Shown: positions 1-8,039 of the stretch, piece after piece
Layout: each line of letters starts with the position of its first letter
Numbering within the stretch: the first letter of the stretch is position 1
DNA from: Acidisphaera sp. S103
GTDB taxonomy: Bacteria; Pseudomonadota; Alphaproteobacteria; Acetobacterales; Acetobacteraceae
NCBI RefSeq assembly: GCF_009765975.1
Contig: NZ_LMUJ01000099.1
Span: 13,033-54,001 of the forward strand
Length of the DNA: 40,969 nucleotides
Reading direction: 5' to 3'
Notes under the pieces: generated by a model
What the model was told of the DNA's origin: nothing
Seen by the model: the letters and a program-made list of their open reading frames with translations, nothing else
The model's database searches: none
Program-made: the position numbers and the translations under genes

Positions 1-1
1 C

Positions 2-1009
2 GCCTCGCTGTTCGAGAAGGAGGCGGACGACGAGATACCGCCGTCATCAATGACCAAGTTGATGACGCTGTACCTCACATACGACCAGTTGAAACAGGGC
101 AAGCTGAAGCTGACGGACGAACTGCCGGTCAGCGAAAAGGCCTGGCGTATGCAGGGCTCGAAAATGTTCGTGGCGATCGGCAGTTCGGTGCCGGTGGAGG
201 ACCTGATCCGTGGCGTTGTCGTCCAGTCCGGCAACGACGCGGCCATCGTGTTGGCCGAGGCGATCGGCGGGTCGGAGGAACAATTCGTCGAGAAAATGAA
301 TGCGAAAGCCAAGGAACTTGGCATGACGCATACATTCTACAAAAACTGCACCGGCTGGCCCGACCCCGACCAGCACATGAGCTGCCGTGACATCGCCACT
401 CTGGCCGGTGCGATCATCCGGACTTTTCCGGCCTATTATCACTACGATTCCGAGAAGACGTTCAAATACAACGGCATCGAGCAGGGCAACCGTAATCCGA
501 TGGTGCAGAAAGGCACCGCCGACGGGCTGAAAACCGGCCATACGGAAGCCGGCGGCTACGGTCTGGCCGCCAGTTCCAAGCGCAACGGACGCCGGGTGAT
601 CCTGGTGCTGAACGGCATGGCAACGATGCGCGAACGTGCCGAGGAATCCGAACGGCTGATGGACTGGGCATTTTTCAATTTCGAGGACGTCACCCTGTTC
701 AGCGCCGGCGATGCCGTGGAGAACGTTCCGGTATGGCTGGGAACATCGCATACGGTGCCCTTGGTGGCAGGCCACGACGTTATCGTGACGATGCCGCGCA
801 ACTGGCGCCAGAAAGCCTCGATCAAGGTCAGCTATGATGCGCCGCTGAGTGCCCCCGTTTCCAAAGGCGACCCGGTCGGCAAGCTGTCCGTGACCGGCGA
901 CGGCGTGCCGCATCTGGATGTGCCGCTGATGGCCGGGGCGGACGTGCCGCGGCTGAGCCTGCCAGGCCGAGCGATGGCAGTGCTGTCGAAATATGTGACA
1001 GGGACGTGA
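2..1009 (+). CDS. dacA: D-alanyl-D-alanine carboxypeptidase (PBP5/6 family), 5' end outside window
   Basis: Serine DD-carboxypeptidase that trims the terminal D-Ala of peptidoglycan stem peptides in the periplasm. The frame is open from the left edge, so the start codon and signal peptide lie upstream. All three penicillin-binding motifs are visible. SxxK is read as SMTK at 47-58, so the first in-frame ATG at 50 falls inside the active site and cannot be the start. SGN lies at 227-235 and KTG at 530-538, followed by HTEAGGYG. The C-terminal part (from about 690) fits the beta-rich PBP5 C-terminal domain, and the protein ends in a short hydrophobic/basic stretch that may act as a membrane anchor. 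The stop codon overlaps the GTG start of tmk in a GTGA, so the two are translationally coupled. Confidence 0.95.
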   Translation, partial: ASLFEKEADDEIPPSSMTKLMTLYLTYDQLKQGKLKLTDELPVSEKAWRMQGSKMFVAIGSSVPVEDLIRGVVVQSGNDAAIVLAEAIGGSEEQFVEKMNAKAKELGMTHTFYKNCTGWPDPDQHMSCRDIATLAGAIIRTFPAYYHYDSEKTFKYNGIEQGNRNPMVQKGTADGLKTGHTEAGGYGLAASSKRNGRRVILVLNGMATMRERAEESERLMDWAFFNFEDVTLFSAGDAVENVPVWLGTSHTVPLVAGHDVIVTMPRNWRQKASIKVSYDAPLSAPVSKGDPVGKLSVTGDGVPHLDVPLMAGADVPRLSLPGRAMAVLSKYVTGT

Positions 1010-1617
1010 AGCCGGGTCGTTTCATAACGCTGGAAGGTGGCGAGGGCGCCGGCAAGACCACCCAGTCCGCGCTGTTGGCTCAGGCGCTGGCGGCGCGAGA
1101 GATCCCCGTGCTGCGCACCCGCGAACCCGGTGGCTCGCCTGGGGCCGAACTGCTGCGCGGCATCCTGTTGGGCGGCACCATCGATTGGTCTCCCCCCGCC
1201 GAAACCCTTCTGCACTTCGCCGCTCGGTGTGAACACGTAACAAAGACCATTCGGCCGGCGATGCAGGCTGGCACCTGGGTTGTTTGCGACCGGTTCTTCG
1301 ATTCCACCCTGGCCTATCAAGGCTATGGGCAGGGCGCCGACCGGGGTTTCATCTCTGCGCTGATCGGTCTGCTGGGTATCGTTCCGGACCTGACGATCGT
1401 GCTGGACGTCCCGGATGCCGTCGCCGCCGAACGGATGCGCCGGCGCGGCGGCGATACCGACCGCTACGAGCAACTGGATACGGCGTTTCACGCCCGTGTC
1501 AGGCAGGGATTTCGCGAAATCGCGGCAGCCGACCCGAAGCGTTGCGTTCTGTTGGACGCCTCGGGCGGCATACAGGCTGTCCACACCGCCATCATGACAG
1601 CGGTGTGGACAGGGTAA
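1006..1617 (+). CDS. tmk: Thymidylate kinase
   Basis: Phosphorylates dTMP to dTDP with ATP in the cytoplasm, for dTTP supply. The 203-residue length is normal. The P-loop GGEGAGKTT is at residues 11-19. The DR(Y/F/H)-type motif CDRFFDSTLAYQG is near residue 95 and the Arg-rich lid RMRRRGGDTDRYEQ near residue 145. The start is GTG, overlapping the upstream carboxypeptidase stop by 4 bp. A dacA-tmk order is common in alphaproteobacteria and is usually followed by holB (DNA polymerase III delta'). Here the next gene is an unrelated one on the opposite strand, three bases from the tmk stop, so the usual cluster is broken. Confidence 0.95.
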   Translation: MKPGRFITLEGGEGAGKTTQSALLAQALAAREIPVLRTREPGGSPGAELLRGILLGGTIDWSPPAETLLHFAARCEHVTKTIRPAMQAGTWVVCDRFFDSTLAYQGYGQGADRGFISALIGLLGIVPDLTIVLDVPDAVAAERMRRRGGDTDRYEQLDTAFHARVRQGFREIAAADPKRCVLLDASGGIQAVHTAIMTAVWTG

Positions 1618-1620
1618 CGA

Positions 1621-2805
1621 TCAGTAGCCCAGGGCGGTCGTCTCGACCGGTACCCAGCGGCCATTCTTGACCACCGTCAGGAACGAGCTGGTCGAGGCAT
1701 GGTGCTGCTCCGGACCGAAGGACAGCTTGGAGCCGAAGATATCCGTGTAGTCGTGGATGCTCTCCATCCCCTTGATGAACCCGTCCGTCGTCAGGTCCTT
1801 GCCGGCATTCTTCAGCGCCAGCAGGGTAACCTGGGCGGCGGTATAGCCGACCTCGCCATGGAAGTTCGGCTCGCGGCCATAGCGGGCCTTGTAGCGCTTG
1901 GCGAAATCCTGCACCGCCGGCCGCGGATCGTCCGGATAGGCGTACAGGGCAGGGGTCATGCAGTAGAAGCCCTCGGTCGCACCGCCCGGCAGGGTGGCGA
2001 CCGCCGTGTCATAGGACGCGAACTGGCCGACCATATCGACATTCCAGTTCATCTTGCGGGCGGTCTGGATGATGATGTTGGTGTCGCGCACGATCGTGCC
2101 CATCATGATCGCGTCGCACCCGGCATCATGCAGCTTTTCCATCGCGCCGTTGAAATCGGTGTCGGTCGGGCGGTGCGCCGTCGTCGCGACGACTTTCAGG
2201 CCCAGGGCCGCGGTCTCGGCGACCACCCCGGCCAGCACGTCCTTGCCGAAATCGGAATCCTGGTAGGCCACACAGAATTTCTTGCGCCCCTTGGTCTGGG
2301 CGAAGTACTTCACGGCGGAGCGCATCTGGTCGTAGTACGAGGCGAACTGCGCGAATTTCAGCTTGTTGTACGGCTCATACATCGACCGTGCGGACGTCAG
2401 CGGAAACACGTTCGGCACGTTCTTGGCGAACTGGGCCGGCATGTCGGCGTCGTTCATCGGCGTGCCGCCATCGGCGATCGCCAGGAAGATGTTGTCGCTG
2501 TTCAGCAGCTTGTTCATCGCCTGCACCGAGCGAGGCACCGTGTATTGGTTGTCCTCGACGATGTATTTGATTTTGCGGCCGTTCACGCCGCCGGCCGCAT
2601 TGGCCTCGTCGAACGCCATCCGGATCGCGTCGCTGTTGTTGACGCCCTGCACGGCGGTCACGCCTGACAGATCGGTGATGGTGCCAATGACGATCTCGGT
2701 ATCGGTCACACCGCGTGCCGGATCGGCCGCGTTCGCGATCGAGGTGGCCATCAACAGGCCGCCGGCAATAATTGGCAACCAACTCCACGTAGGCTTTAAA
2801 GGCAT
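1621..2805 (-). CDS. ABC transporter substrate-binding protein (branched-chain amino acid/amide type)
   Basis: Periplasmic solute receptor of the LivK-like, type I periplasmic-binding family. It has 394 residues. A signal peptide with a hydrophobic core (residues 10-25) ends at ANA-ADPARG. The mature start, with ...TDTEIVIGTITDLSG, is the typical opening of this family. The body has two lobes, with family-like segments at KIKYIVEDNQY and the HGEVGYTAAQV region near the C terminus. No permease or ATPase gene is in the window, so it is an orphan receptor whose ligand cannot be read from sequence. Upstream on the same strand lie a flavoprotein dehydrogenase and a cyclase, which suggests an organic or aromatic acid ligand (inference). 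It converges on tmk with only three bases between stops. Confidence 0.88.
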   Translation of the reverse strand: MPLKPTWSWLPIIAGGLLMATSIANAADPARGVTDTEIVIGTITDLSGVTAVQGVNNSDAIRMAFDEANAAGGVNGRKIKYIVEDNQYTVPRSVQAMNKLLNSDNIFLAIADGGTPMNDADMPAQFAKNVPNVFPLTSARSMYEPYNKLKFAQFASYYDQMRSAVKYFAQTKGRKKFCVAYQDSDFGKDVLAGVVAETAALGLKVVATTAHRPTDTDFNGAMEKLHDAGCDAIMMGTIVRDTNIIIQTARKMNWNVDMVGQFASYDTAVATLPGGATEGFYCMTPALYAYPDDPRPAVQDFAKRYKARYGREPNFHGEVGYTAAQVTLLALKNAGKDLTTDGFIKGMESIHDYTDIFGSKLSFGPEQHHASTSSFLTVVKNGRWVPVETTALGY

Positions 2806-3131
2806 GACGTATTCCTTCCCTTATCCGGCCGTGCCGTCACGTCCGGATTTGTTGAACGTCCGGTTTGGTCCGAACCAGGGAACGCTAGCCGGGTCCGCGC
2901 GCGGGATAAAGCCCTGGAGGTGGGGGGAGGAAGATCGGGGCGCTGCCCCGCACCCCGCCAAGGGCATCGCCCTTGGAACCACTCATTGTGGGGTGTTGTC
3001 AGGAGGGGGCAACACGGGGGTTGCAACCGTCTCGGTTGCCCCCTCCTGACAACACCCCAAATAATAAACGGGATCAAAGGGGCCGCGCCCCTTTGCGGGT
3101 CCGGGCAGCGCCCGGCCTTCCTTCTCCCACC
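2806..3131. other. Intergenic stretch filled mostly by a large inverted repeat
   Basis: There is no gene between the start of the binding-protein gene (2805) and the stop of the flavoprotein gene (3132). About 110 bases next to 2805 can hold its promoter; I see no convincing -35/-10 pair. The rest is the inverted repeat annotated separately. Confidence 0.7.
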
Positions 3132-3133
3132 TC
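2917..3133. repeat. Large composite inverted repeat, arms of about 97 nt
   Basis: Left arm 2917-3013 and right arm 3035-3133 are imperfect reverse complements. The innermost 25 bp (2989-3013 and 3035-3059) match perfectly. The outer edges, GAGGTGGG on the left and CCCACCTC on the right, also match. Each arm carries its own small hairpins: 2937-2949 (GGGG/CCCC) and 2958-2976 (CCAAGGG/CCCTTGG) on the left; 3075-3095 (CAAAGGGG/CCCCTTTG) and 3101-3115 (CCGGGC/GCCCGG) on the right. The 21-base centre contains the palindrome GGTTGCAACC. This looks like two copies of a REP-like unit in head-to-head arrangement. It touches the stop codon of the upstream flavoprotein gene and could also terminate transcription. 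Confidence 0.85.
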
Positions 3134-4610
3134 AGGCTCTAGCGGCACCCTCACCAGCAATACGCCCAAAAGTTACGCCCGCAACCAGACCCGTCCCGCT
3201 ACCATAATTATGATAGTAAAGTCCGCCAACGATTTCCCCCGCCGCGAAAAGGCCGTTGATCGGGTTGCCCGAGGTATCGAGCACTTGCGCCTCGGTGCTG
3301 ACTTTCAGCCCACCAAAGGTAAACGTAACCCCGGCGGTGACGCCGTAGGCGTGATACGGCGGCGTATCCAGCCTCTGTGCCCAGTTTGTCTTATCGATCG
3401 GCAGCCCGATGGTGCGAAAACCGTCATGGACGTTGGGGTTGAACGGGACATCCGGCCGAGGCGCGGCATTATAGGCCTTCAGCGTCGCCAGCGCCGCGAC
3501 AGGGTCGACGCCGGTCAGTTTGGTCACCAACTCTTCCAGCGTACCCGCCGTTTCCTTGGTGATGCGTGCGATGCGGTATTCCTCCCGCAGCAGGCCGACG
3601 ATCTTCTGGTCGAACACCTGCCAGGCGAACAGGCCCGGCTGTTTCATGACCTCATGGCCGTATTTCGCATAGGTGTAGCTGTGGAAATCCAGCCCCTCAT
3701 CCAGGAACCGCTCCCCACGAGCGTTCAGGATCACGCCAAACGGATAATTGTGCTTTTGGAACCGGTCGCCGATGGAAATGTCGCCATAGGGTGGCGCGTT
3801 CATATCCCATTGCACCGCATGCGCGCCGGACCAGTGGCCGGCCGAGGCGGCGCCGATGTCCATCGCCATCCGGTGTCCATACCCATTGTTGAAGCGAGTG
3901 CCCCGGACTTTCGCCAGGTCCCAGTTCGGCCCGATGTAGCGGGCCCGCATTTCGGCGTTGGATTCGAAACCGCCGCATGCCAGGACAACCGATTTCGCCC
4001 GCAGATCGAACGACCGCCCGCCCCGGCGAGCCTTCACGCCCTGAATCCCCGCGTCGCCGGTCAGCAACTGATACGCGGTCGTGTCGTAGTGAACCGGGAT
4101 GCGCGCCTTCTCCAAAGCCGCATGCAACGCCGCCACCAGATGCAGTCCGCCACCATGGATATGGCACGCAAGCCCACCCCAGAACTTGAATTTCCCGTCC
4201 ACCTTGAACGCCTGCCGCCCAAGCGCCGGCTGGAATTTGACGCCATGCCGCTTCAGCCAAAGCGCCGACTGATAGGACCCGCCGATCAGCACCTCGGTCA
4301 GATCCGGGTCGCAACGATAATCCGTCAGCCGCCCCATATCATCGAAATACTGCTCGGTCGTATACGTACCGAAATCAATATTCGCCAGATCCAAATCGGC
4401 AATGCTCGGATCAAGCTTCAGCAGTTCATCGATACCGTCATACACGAAACGAAATGCCCCGCCGGTAAACGCCGAGTTTCCCGCGCGCGCATCCACCGGC
4501 GCGGTCTCCAGCATGGCAACGCGGGCACCAGCCTCATGCGCCGCCAGCGCGGCATTGGCGGCGGCATTGCCGGCACCGATGACCAGGACATCAACAGGTT
4601 CGTAATCCAT
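3132..4610 (-). CDS. FAD-dependent dehydrogenase, tricarballylate dehydrogenase (TcuA)-like
   Basis: Flavoprotein of the fumarate reductase/succinate dehydrogenase flavoprotein superfamily, 492 residues. The N-terminal dinucleotide-binding motif is VLVIGAGNAAANAAL (GxGxxA at 12-17). It is followed by LETAP and AGNSAFTGGAFRF, the pattern I associate with TcuA (oxidation of tricarballylate to cis-aconitate). The central substrate domain includes GHWSGAHAVQWD. The C terminus has the FAD-closing segment LFAAGEIVGGLYYHNYGSGTGL. It is soluble, without a signal peptide. It starts three bases after the stop of the upstream cyclase gene, so the two form an operon. The substrate is uncertain: KsdD-like steroid dehydrogenases share the fold, but the N-terminal signature favours the tricarballylate type. 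Confidence 0.85.
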   Translation of the reverse strand: MDYEPVDVLVIGAGNAAANAALAAHEAGARVAMLETAPVDARAGNSAFTGGAFRFVYDGIDELLKLDPSIADLDLANIDFGTYTTEQYFDDMGRLTDYRCDPDLTEVLIGGSYQSALWLKRHGVKFQPALGRQAFKVDGKFKFWGGLACHIHGGGLHLVAALHAALEKARIPVHYDTTAYQLLTGDAGIQGVKARRGGRSFDLRAKSVVLACGGFESNAEMRARYIGPNWDLAKVRGTRFNNGYGHRMAMDIGAASAGHWSGAHAVQWDMNAPPYGDISIGDRFQKHNYPFGVILNARGERFLDEGLDFHSYTYAKYGHEVMKQPGLFAWQVFDQKIVGLLREEYRIARITKETAGTLEELVTKLTGVDPVAALATLKAYNAAPRPDVPFNPNVHDGFRTIGLPIDKTNWAQRLDTPPYHAYGVTAGVTFTFGGLKVSTEAQVLDTSGNPINGLFAAGEIVGGLYYHNYGSGTGLVAGVTFGRIAGEGAARA

Positions 4611-4613
4611 GAC

Positions 4614-5495
4614 TTACACCATCACGATAGGACGCACCGGCGCGCCCGTCGCGCCCCGGAATTTGGTCGCCAGCAGAATGAAACACGCCGCGTAAACCCG
4701 CGCCGCTGCGAGTTCCTCCAGCGCCAGGTTCTCGATCAGATAGACGCCGCATTCGGCCAGCGCGAACTGATGCACCGGCATCATCACGCTCTTGTTCGGA
4801 TTCGGCAGCACCTCGACCGCCATGTTGTCGGCGCCGATGGCAACGATCCCCTGATCGATCAGCCATTTCGCCGCCGGCACGTCGATGCCCGGCTCGCCTT
4901 CCAGATAGCGGGTGTTGTCGACCCCGAAATACCGCCCCCAACCGGTGCGGATCAGCGCGATATCACCCGGCTCCACGGCAAATCCGCCGGCATCCGCTGC
5001 CCGTTTCAGATCGTCTGGCGTAACAGTCTGTCCTGGCGACAAATGCGACGCACCGCCCACGTCGAACAGCACCGCCCGTGTGATCATCGGCGGCGCATGC
5101 TCGATCCCCAGCCGCTCCAGCCCCCAATCGGTCACCACGTCCACGCAGGCATTGCCGTTATACAACATGTCGCCACTGGAAAAATGCCCCAGCGCATCGA
5201 TATGCGTCCCCACATGCGCGGTCATCTCGATCCGCTCCAGATTGGTGCCGGCATCGTTCATCGCCCCCGTCTTGCGGCGGCGTTTGATGGTGTCGCGCCA
5301 CGACCCGAAAATCGACATCAGGAATGGAGTCTGGTTCGGCGCCATATACGGCGCGCCCATGTAGATCTCGTGGCTGACGTCATACATGCGGCCCTGCCGG
5401 ACCGACGCCAACGCCGCGAGGCGCTTGTCCACCGTCAGCAAATTCCCCGCGCCGATCTGGTCGCTGGGTCCCCATTGGGCGTGGCTGTGGATCAT
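4614..5495 (-). CDS. Cyclase family protein (kynurenine formamidase-like metal hydrolase)
   Basis: Member of the metal-dependent cyclase/kynurenine formamidase fold (Pfam Cyclase). With the chosen start it has 293 residues, normal for the long subgroup. The metal-binding signature HVGTHID is at residues 94-100, preceded by SHEIYMGAPYM and followed by ALGHFSSG. A second conserved part near residues 175-195 contains IALIRTGWGRYF. The frame stays open upstream to 5639, but I chose the ATG at 5495 because GGAG lies 6-8 bases before it and the extra 48 residues are Pro/Arg-rich and unlike the family. It is the first gene of a two-gene operon with the TcuA-like dehydrogenase. The family hydrolyses or dehydrates amides, lactones and cyclic acids; the substrate here is unknown. 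Confidence 0.87.
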   Translation of the reverse strand: MIHSHAQWGPSDQIGAGNLLTVDKRLAALASVRQGRMYDVSHEIYMGAPYMAPNQTPFLMSIFGSWRDTIKRRRKTGAMNDAGTNLERIEMTAHVGTHIDALGHFSSGDMLYNGNACVDVVTDWGLERLGIEHAPPMITRAVLFDVGGASHLSPGQTVTPDDLKRAADAGGFAVEPGDIALIRTGWGRYFGVDNTRYLEGEPGIDVPAAKWLIDQGIVAIGADNMAVEVLPNPNKSVMMPVHQFALAECGVYLIENLALEELAAARVYAACFILLATKFRGATGAPVRPIVMV

Positions 5496-5684
5496 CTGGA
5501 CGCTCCGTTTCCTGATTGGATGCAGCGTGGCATCTCGGGCAGGTTGCGGGCAAGATGGGGCAGGCATCGGCAGCCGGGCAGATTCGAAGCCGAAGCGCGT
5601 CGGAGGCCGCAGGATGTCCACGGGCAGGATGGCGCCCATGGCGTCGGGCCGGATCGGGTTCCGGGGAAAGTCTGTATCGTTGCT

Positions 5685-6281
5685 TCAGCCGGTTGGGTCC
5701 GAATACCAACTGCATACGGCGAAATGGGTCGCCTTGGGGTAGATTTCCTTGATGAACTCGGTCAGGAAACCCTTGAACTTCCCACTCGATTGGACACAGG
5801 CGCCCTCATTGGGATCGTACAAGACCACTGCGGTGGTCGGAAACCGCCAGACTCCGATCCCGTGCGCCGGCCCGCTTGGGAAGTACAAAACAAAGATATG
5901 AAGGCCGTCACGTTTATTTTTGGGATCGTTTTGCAGATATACGTCCGGATCGCCGGTCAGCAGGCTTTCCATCTGAGTCGACTTCCACCAGAAATGTTTA
6001 TTGATAACCGTCGTCCCCTGGTTCTCGACGGTTGAGAAGCCGTTCCAATTGGATTCCATGCTGCCTTGCAACGCAAGCGCTCTGGTTTTGTTTACGATAC
6101 CCTTCAACGGACTCTTCTTACAGGAATCCTGCGATAACCATATCATCACCAGAGCGAGACAAATTCCGGCATAGTTGGTTATCATCGGTCCAGACAGAAA
6201 ATTGGTGATTGAATCTTGCGACGAGGTGAAAACCATTTGTCCGTCATGGTCGGTCGTTATCTGGGTGAAGGATTTGGGCAT
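5685..6281 (-). CDS. Putative YopT/C58-type papain-like cysteine protease
   Basis: A 198-residue orphan protein without a signal peptide. I see a plausible Cys-His-Asp triad: Cys41 in the helix-like AGICLALVMIWL, His140 in AHGIGVWRF, and Asp156 in VVLYDPNEG. Family C58 (YopT, AvrPphB) shows the same order: Gly-x-Cys at a helix start, His in a strand, then DPN(x)G. His-to-Asp spacing is 16 residues, as in YopT (His258/Asp274 from the literature). After Asp156 comes KFKGFLTEFIKEIYPKA, like the family's terminal helix. The start at 6281 has a strong AGGAGG six bases upstream. G+C is low for the window (35% by hand count in 5881-5940), suggesting recent acquisition. No chaperone or secretion genes adjoin it. 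The family call is inference and needs a profile search. Confidence 0.6.
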   Translation of the reverse strand: MPKSFTQITTDHDGQMVFTSSQDSITNFLSGPMITNYAGICLALVMIWLSQDSCKKSPLKGIVNKTRALALQGSMESNWNGFSTVENQGTTVINKHFWWKSTQMESLLTGDPDVYLQNDPKNKRDGLHIFVLYFPSGPAHGIGVWRFPTTAVVLYDPNEGACVQSSGKFKGFLTEFIKEIYPKATHFAVCSWYSDPTG

Positions 6282-6537
6282 GGTGTTCCTCCTGGCTGAT
6301 TGATGCGGTTCGGAATTGGCAGGAATTCAACGAAGTGCGGATTTCACTGTGTGTCATACCGGGGTCGAGGCGCGGCATGTGCCGTAACAATGCACAGGAC
6401 GGCGCTCTCCGACGCCGCACATGGCAGCCGCACCCTATCATTCCTCCGCCGCCTGTAAATCGCGCGGATGCATCGTTCGCGTCGCCGGCCCACGGCCAGG
6501 GCTGGGCAACGCGCTCCAGGCCAGACATGGTTGCCTC

Positions 6538-7746
6538 ATGTCCGATCTGAAACCACTCTCCAACGTCCGCCTGTGGCTGCTGCTGGCCGCCGCTTTCGGC
6601 ACCTTCTCCATCGGTGCCGGCTTCATGCACGCCTACACCGTCTTCCTGGTCACCTTCATCGAGGCGTTCGGCTGGAGCCGGGCGGAAGTCTCGCTGGCCT
6701 ATTCGGTGTCGCAGATGGTGACGGGCATTAGTTCGCCACTGGTCGGTTGGCTGGTGGATCGTCTGGGACCGCCCCGACTGGTGCTGATGGGCGGGGCGCT
6801 TCTGACCATCGGATTGCTGGCGAACGCCTGGGCCACCCAGCTTTGGCACATCGTCGTGCTGTATGGCGTGGTGATGACGCTGGGCGCCAATTGCCTCGGG
6901 CTGGTGGTGTTCGTGCCGTTGCTGTCTCGGTATTTCGTCCGGAATCGAGGCATGGCGGTGTCGGTCGTGCAATCCGCGAACGGATTCGCCCGAGCGTTCT
7001 CGGCGCCGGTGACCACGCTGATGATCTCGGGGCTGGGCTGGCGAGCGGCGTATCTGTGGCAAGGCGTGTTCATGGGCGTCATTCTGCTGCCGCTGGCATC
7101 GCTGTTCCGCGGCGTAAACCACGGCAGCCGGCGGCGCACTGCGGATGGCGAGGGCTGGACAGTCCGCCAGGCCATCCGCACCCCGCATTTCTGGCTGCTG
7201 TTCGCGGTCTACATGTTCACCGGCCTGGGCAGCTTCCTCGTCGCCTTGCACCAGTTGGCGTTCGCGGTGGATATCGGATTCGACAAGCTCTATGCCGCCG
7301 GGGTGCTGGGAATGGGGGCGTTCCTGTCGCTTCCCGGGGTGATCGTCACCGGCACGCTGTCCGACTACGTCGGGCGGGAAGTTTCCGCTGTCGTCACCTA
7401 CGGAACCTCGATCCTGGGCGTGGCATTCGCCATGATGATCACCTCGCCTGACCAGCATGTGCTGTTGTGGCTGCACGCCTGCTTCTTCGGCCTGACCTGG
7501 GGCGCAAGGGGGCCGGCGATCACCGCCAAGACCGCCGATCTGTTTCCCGGCCCGAACCTGGGCGCGATCCTGGGCGTGATCACCATCGGTACCGGGCTGG
7601 GCGCGGCCGGCGGAGCCTGGCTGGCGGGCTTCGTGTTCGACACCACCGGCAGCTATAAGGTCGCGTTCGGCCTGTCGATTTTTTTCTACGTCTGCGGCAG
7701 CGTCGCGTTCTGGGCACTGCGCCGCCCACCGGCGATTCGCGCGTAG
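6538..7746 (+). CDS. MFS transporter (monocarboxylate/oxalate-formate type)
   Basis: Inner-membrane major facilitator with about 12 hydrophobic segments over 402 residues. The first segment is RLWLLLAAAFGTFSIGAGF. The A-motif-like loop after helix 2 reads GWLVDRLGPPRLVLMGG. Helix 4 is followed by RYFVRNRGMAVSVVQSANG. This layout fits the oxalate/formate antiporter and monocarboxylate carrier branch; the substrate is not determinable. The frame is open from 6421, but the extra 39 residues are Arg/Pro-rich, while the ATG at 6538 gives MSDLKPLSNVRLWLLL, a normal MFS N terminus. It is divergent from the YopT-like gene and followed by hicAB. Confidence 0.88.
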   Translation: MSDLKPLSNVRLWLLLAAAFGTFSIGAGFMHAYTVFLVTFIEAFGWSRAEVSLAYSVSQMVTGISSPLVGWLVDRLGPPRLVLMGGALLTIGLLANAWATQLWHIVVLYGVVMTLGANCLGLVVFVPLLSRYFVRNRGMAVSVVQSANGFARAFSAPVTTLMISGLGWRAAYLWQGVFMGVILLPLASLFRGVNHGSRRRTADGEGWTVRQAIRTPHFWLLFAVYMFTGLGSFLVALHQLAFAVDIGFDKLYAAGVLGMGAFLSLPGVIVTGTLSDYVGREVSAVVTYGTSILGVAFAMMITSPDQHVLLWLHACFFGLTWGARGPAITAKTADLFPGPNLGAILGVITIGTGLGAAGGAWLAGFVFDTTGSYKVAFGLSIFFYVCGSVAFWALRRPPAIRA

Positions 7747-7768
7747 TATCGGGCAACTATGCGCATGC

Positions 7769-7817
7769 ATGTGTATATTTCTTGCATCACCTGCCGTTTG
7801 TGCGTATCAATACACAT
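7769..7817 (+). promoter_or_regulatory. Candidate hicAB promoter and operator
   Basis: An 8-bp inverted repeat, ATGTGTAT at 7769-7776 and ATACACAT at 7810-7817, brackets a possible sigma-70 promoter: TTGCAT at 7782-7787, a 17-base spacer, then TATCAA at 7805-7810. It sits 15 bases before the hicA start. HicB antitoxins usually repress their own operon through such palindromes, so this is the likely operator (inference). Confidence 0.45.
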
Positions 7818-7831
7818 CGGGAGCGTGGCGC

Positions 7832-8026
7832 GTGACGGCACGGGAAGCGGCAAACAGGCTGGCACGCGAAGGTTGGATCTCCCGTCCAGGCAAGGGATCT
7901 CACACGATTTACAAAAAGCCGAACCATCCCATTATGGTGCTGCCAAACCATCGCGGCGATTTGGCGCCGGGCACGTTGCGCAGTGTCTGCGCCGCCGCAA
8001 GCTGGGAATATCCACCGCATCGCTGA
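7832..8026 (+). CDS. hicA: HicA family toxin (mRNA interferase)
   Basis: A 64-residue HicA/YcfA-type toxin with a double-stranded-RNA-binding-like fold; the family cleaves mRNA and arrests growth. It shows the family pattern REAANRLAREGW, then GKGSHTIYKK with the catalytic His24, then IMVLPNHRGDLAPGTLRSV. Start choice: the GTG at 7832 has GGGAG eight bases upstream and gives the normal HicA length. A longer reading from 7769 adds a Cys-rich N terminus that the family lacks. The hicB antitoxin gene follows after 13 bases. Toxin-first order is typical of this family. Confidence 0.85.
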   Translation: MTAREAANRLAREGWISRPGKGSHTIYKKPNHPIMVLPNHRGDLAPGTLRSVCAAASWEYPPHR

Positions 8027-8039
8027 ACAGGAACGCCGG

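Noticed and set aside
3001..3060. Possible transposon ends
   Set aside because: The perfect inverted repeat has no transposase between or beside its arms and no target-site duplication that I can see, so a REP-like doublet is the better reading.
2973..6035. Very long plus-strand open frame (1020 residues)
   Set aside because: It runs antisense through the flavoprotein and cyclase genes and the inverted repeat, is rich in Arg/His/Pro and shows no family motif. High G+C makes such antisense frames common.
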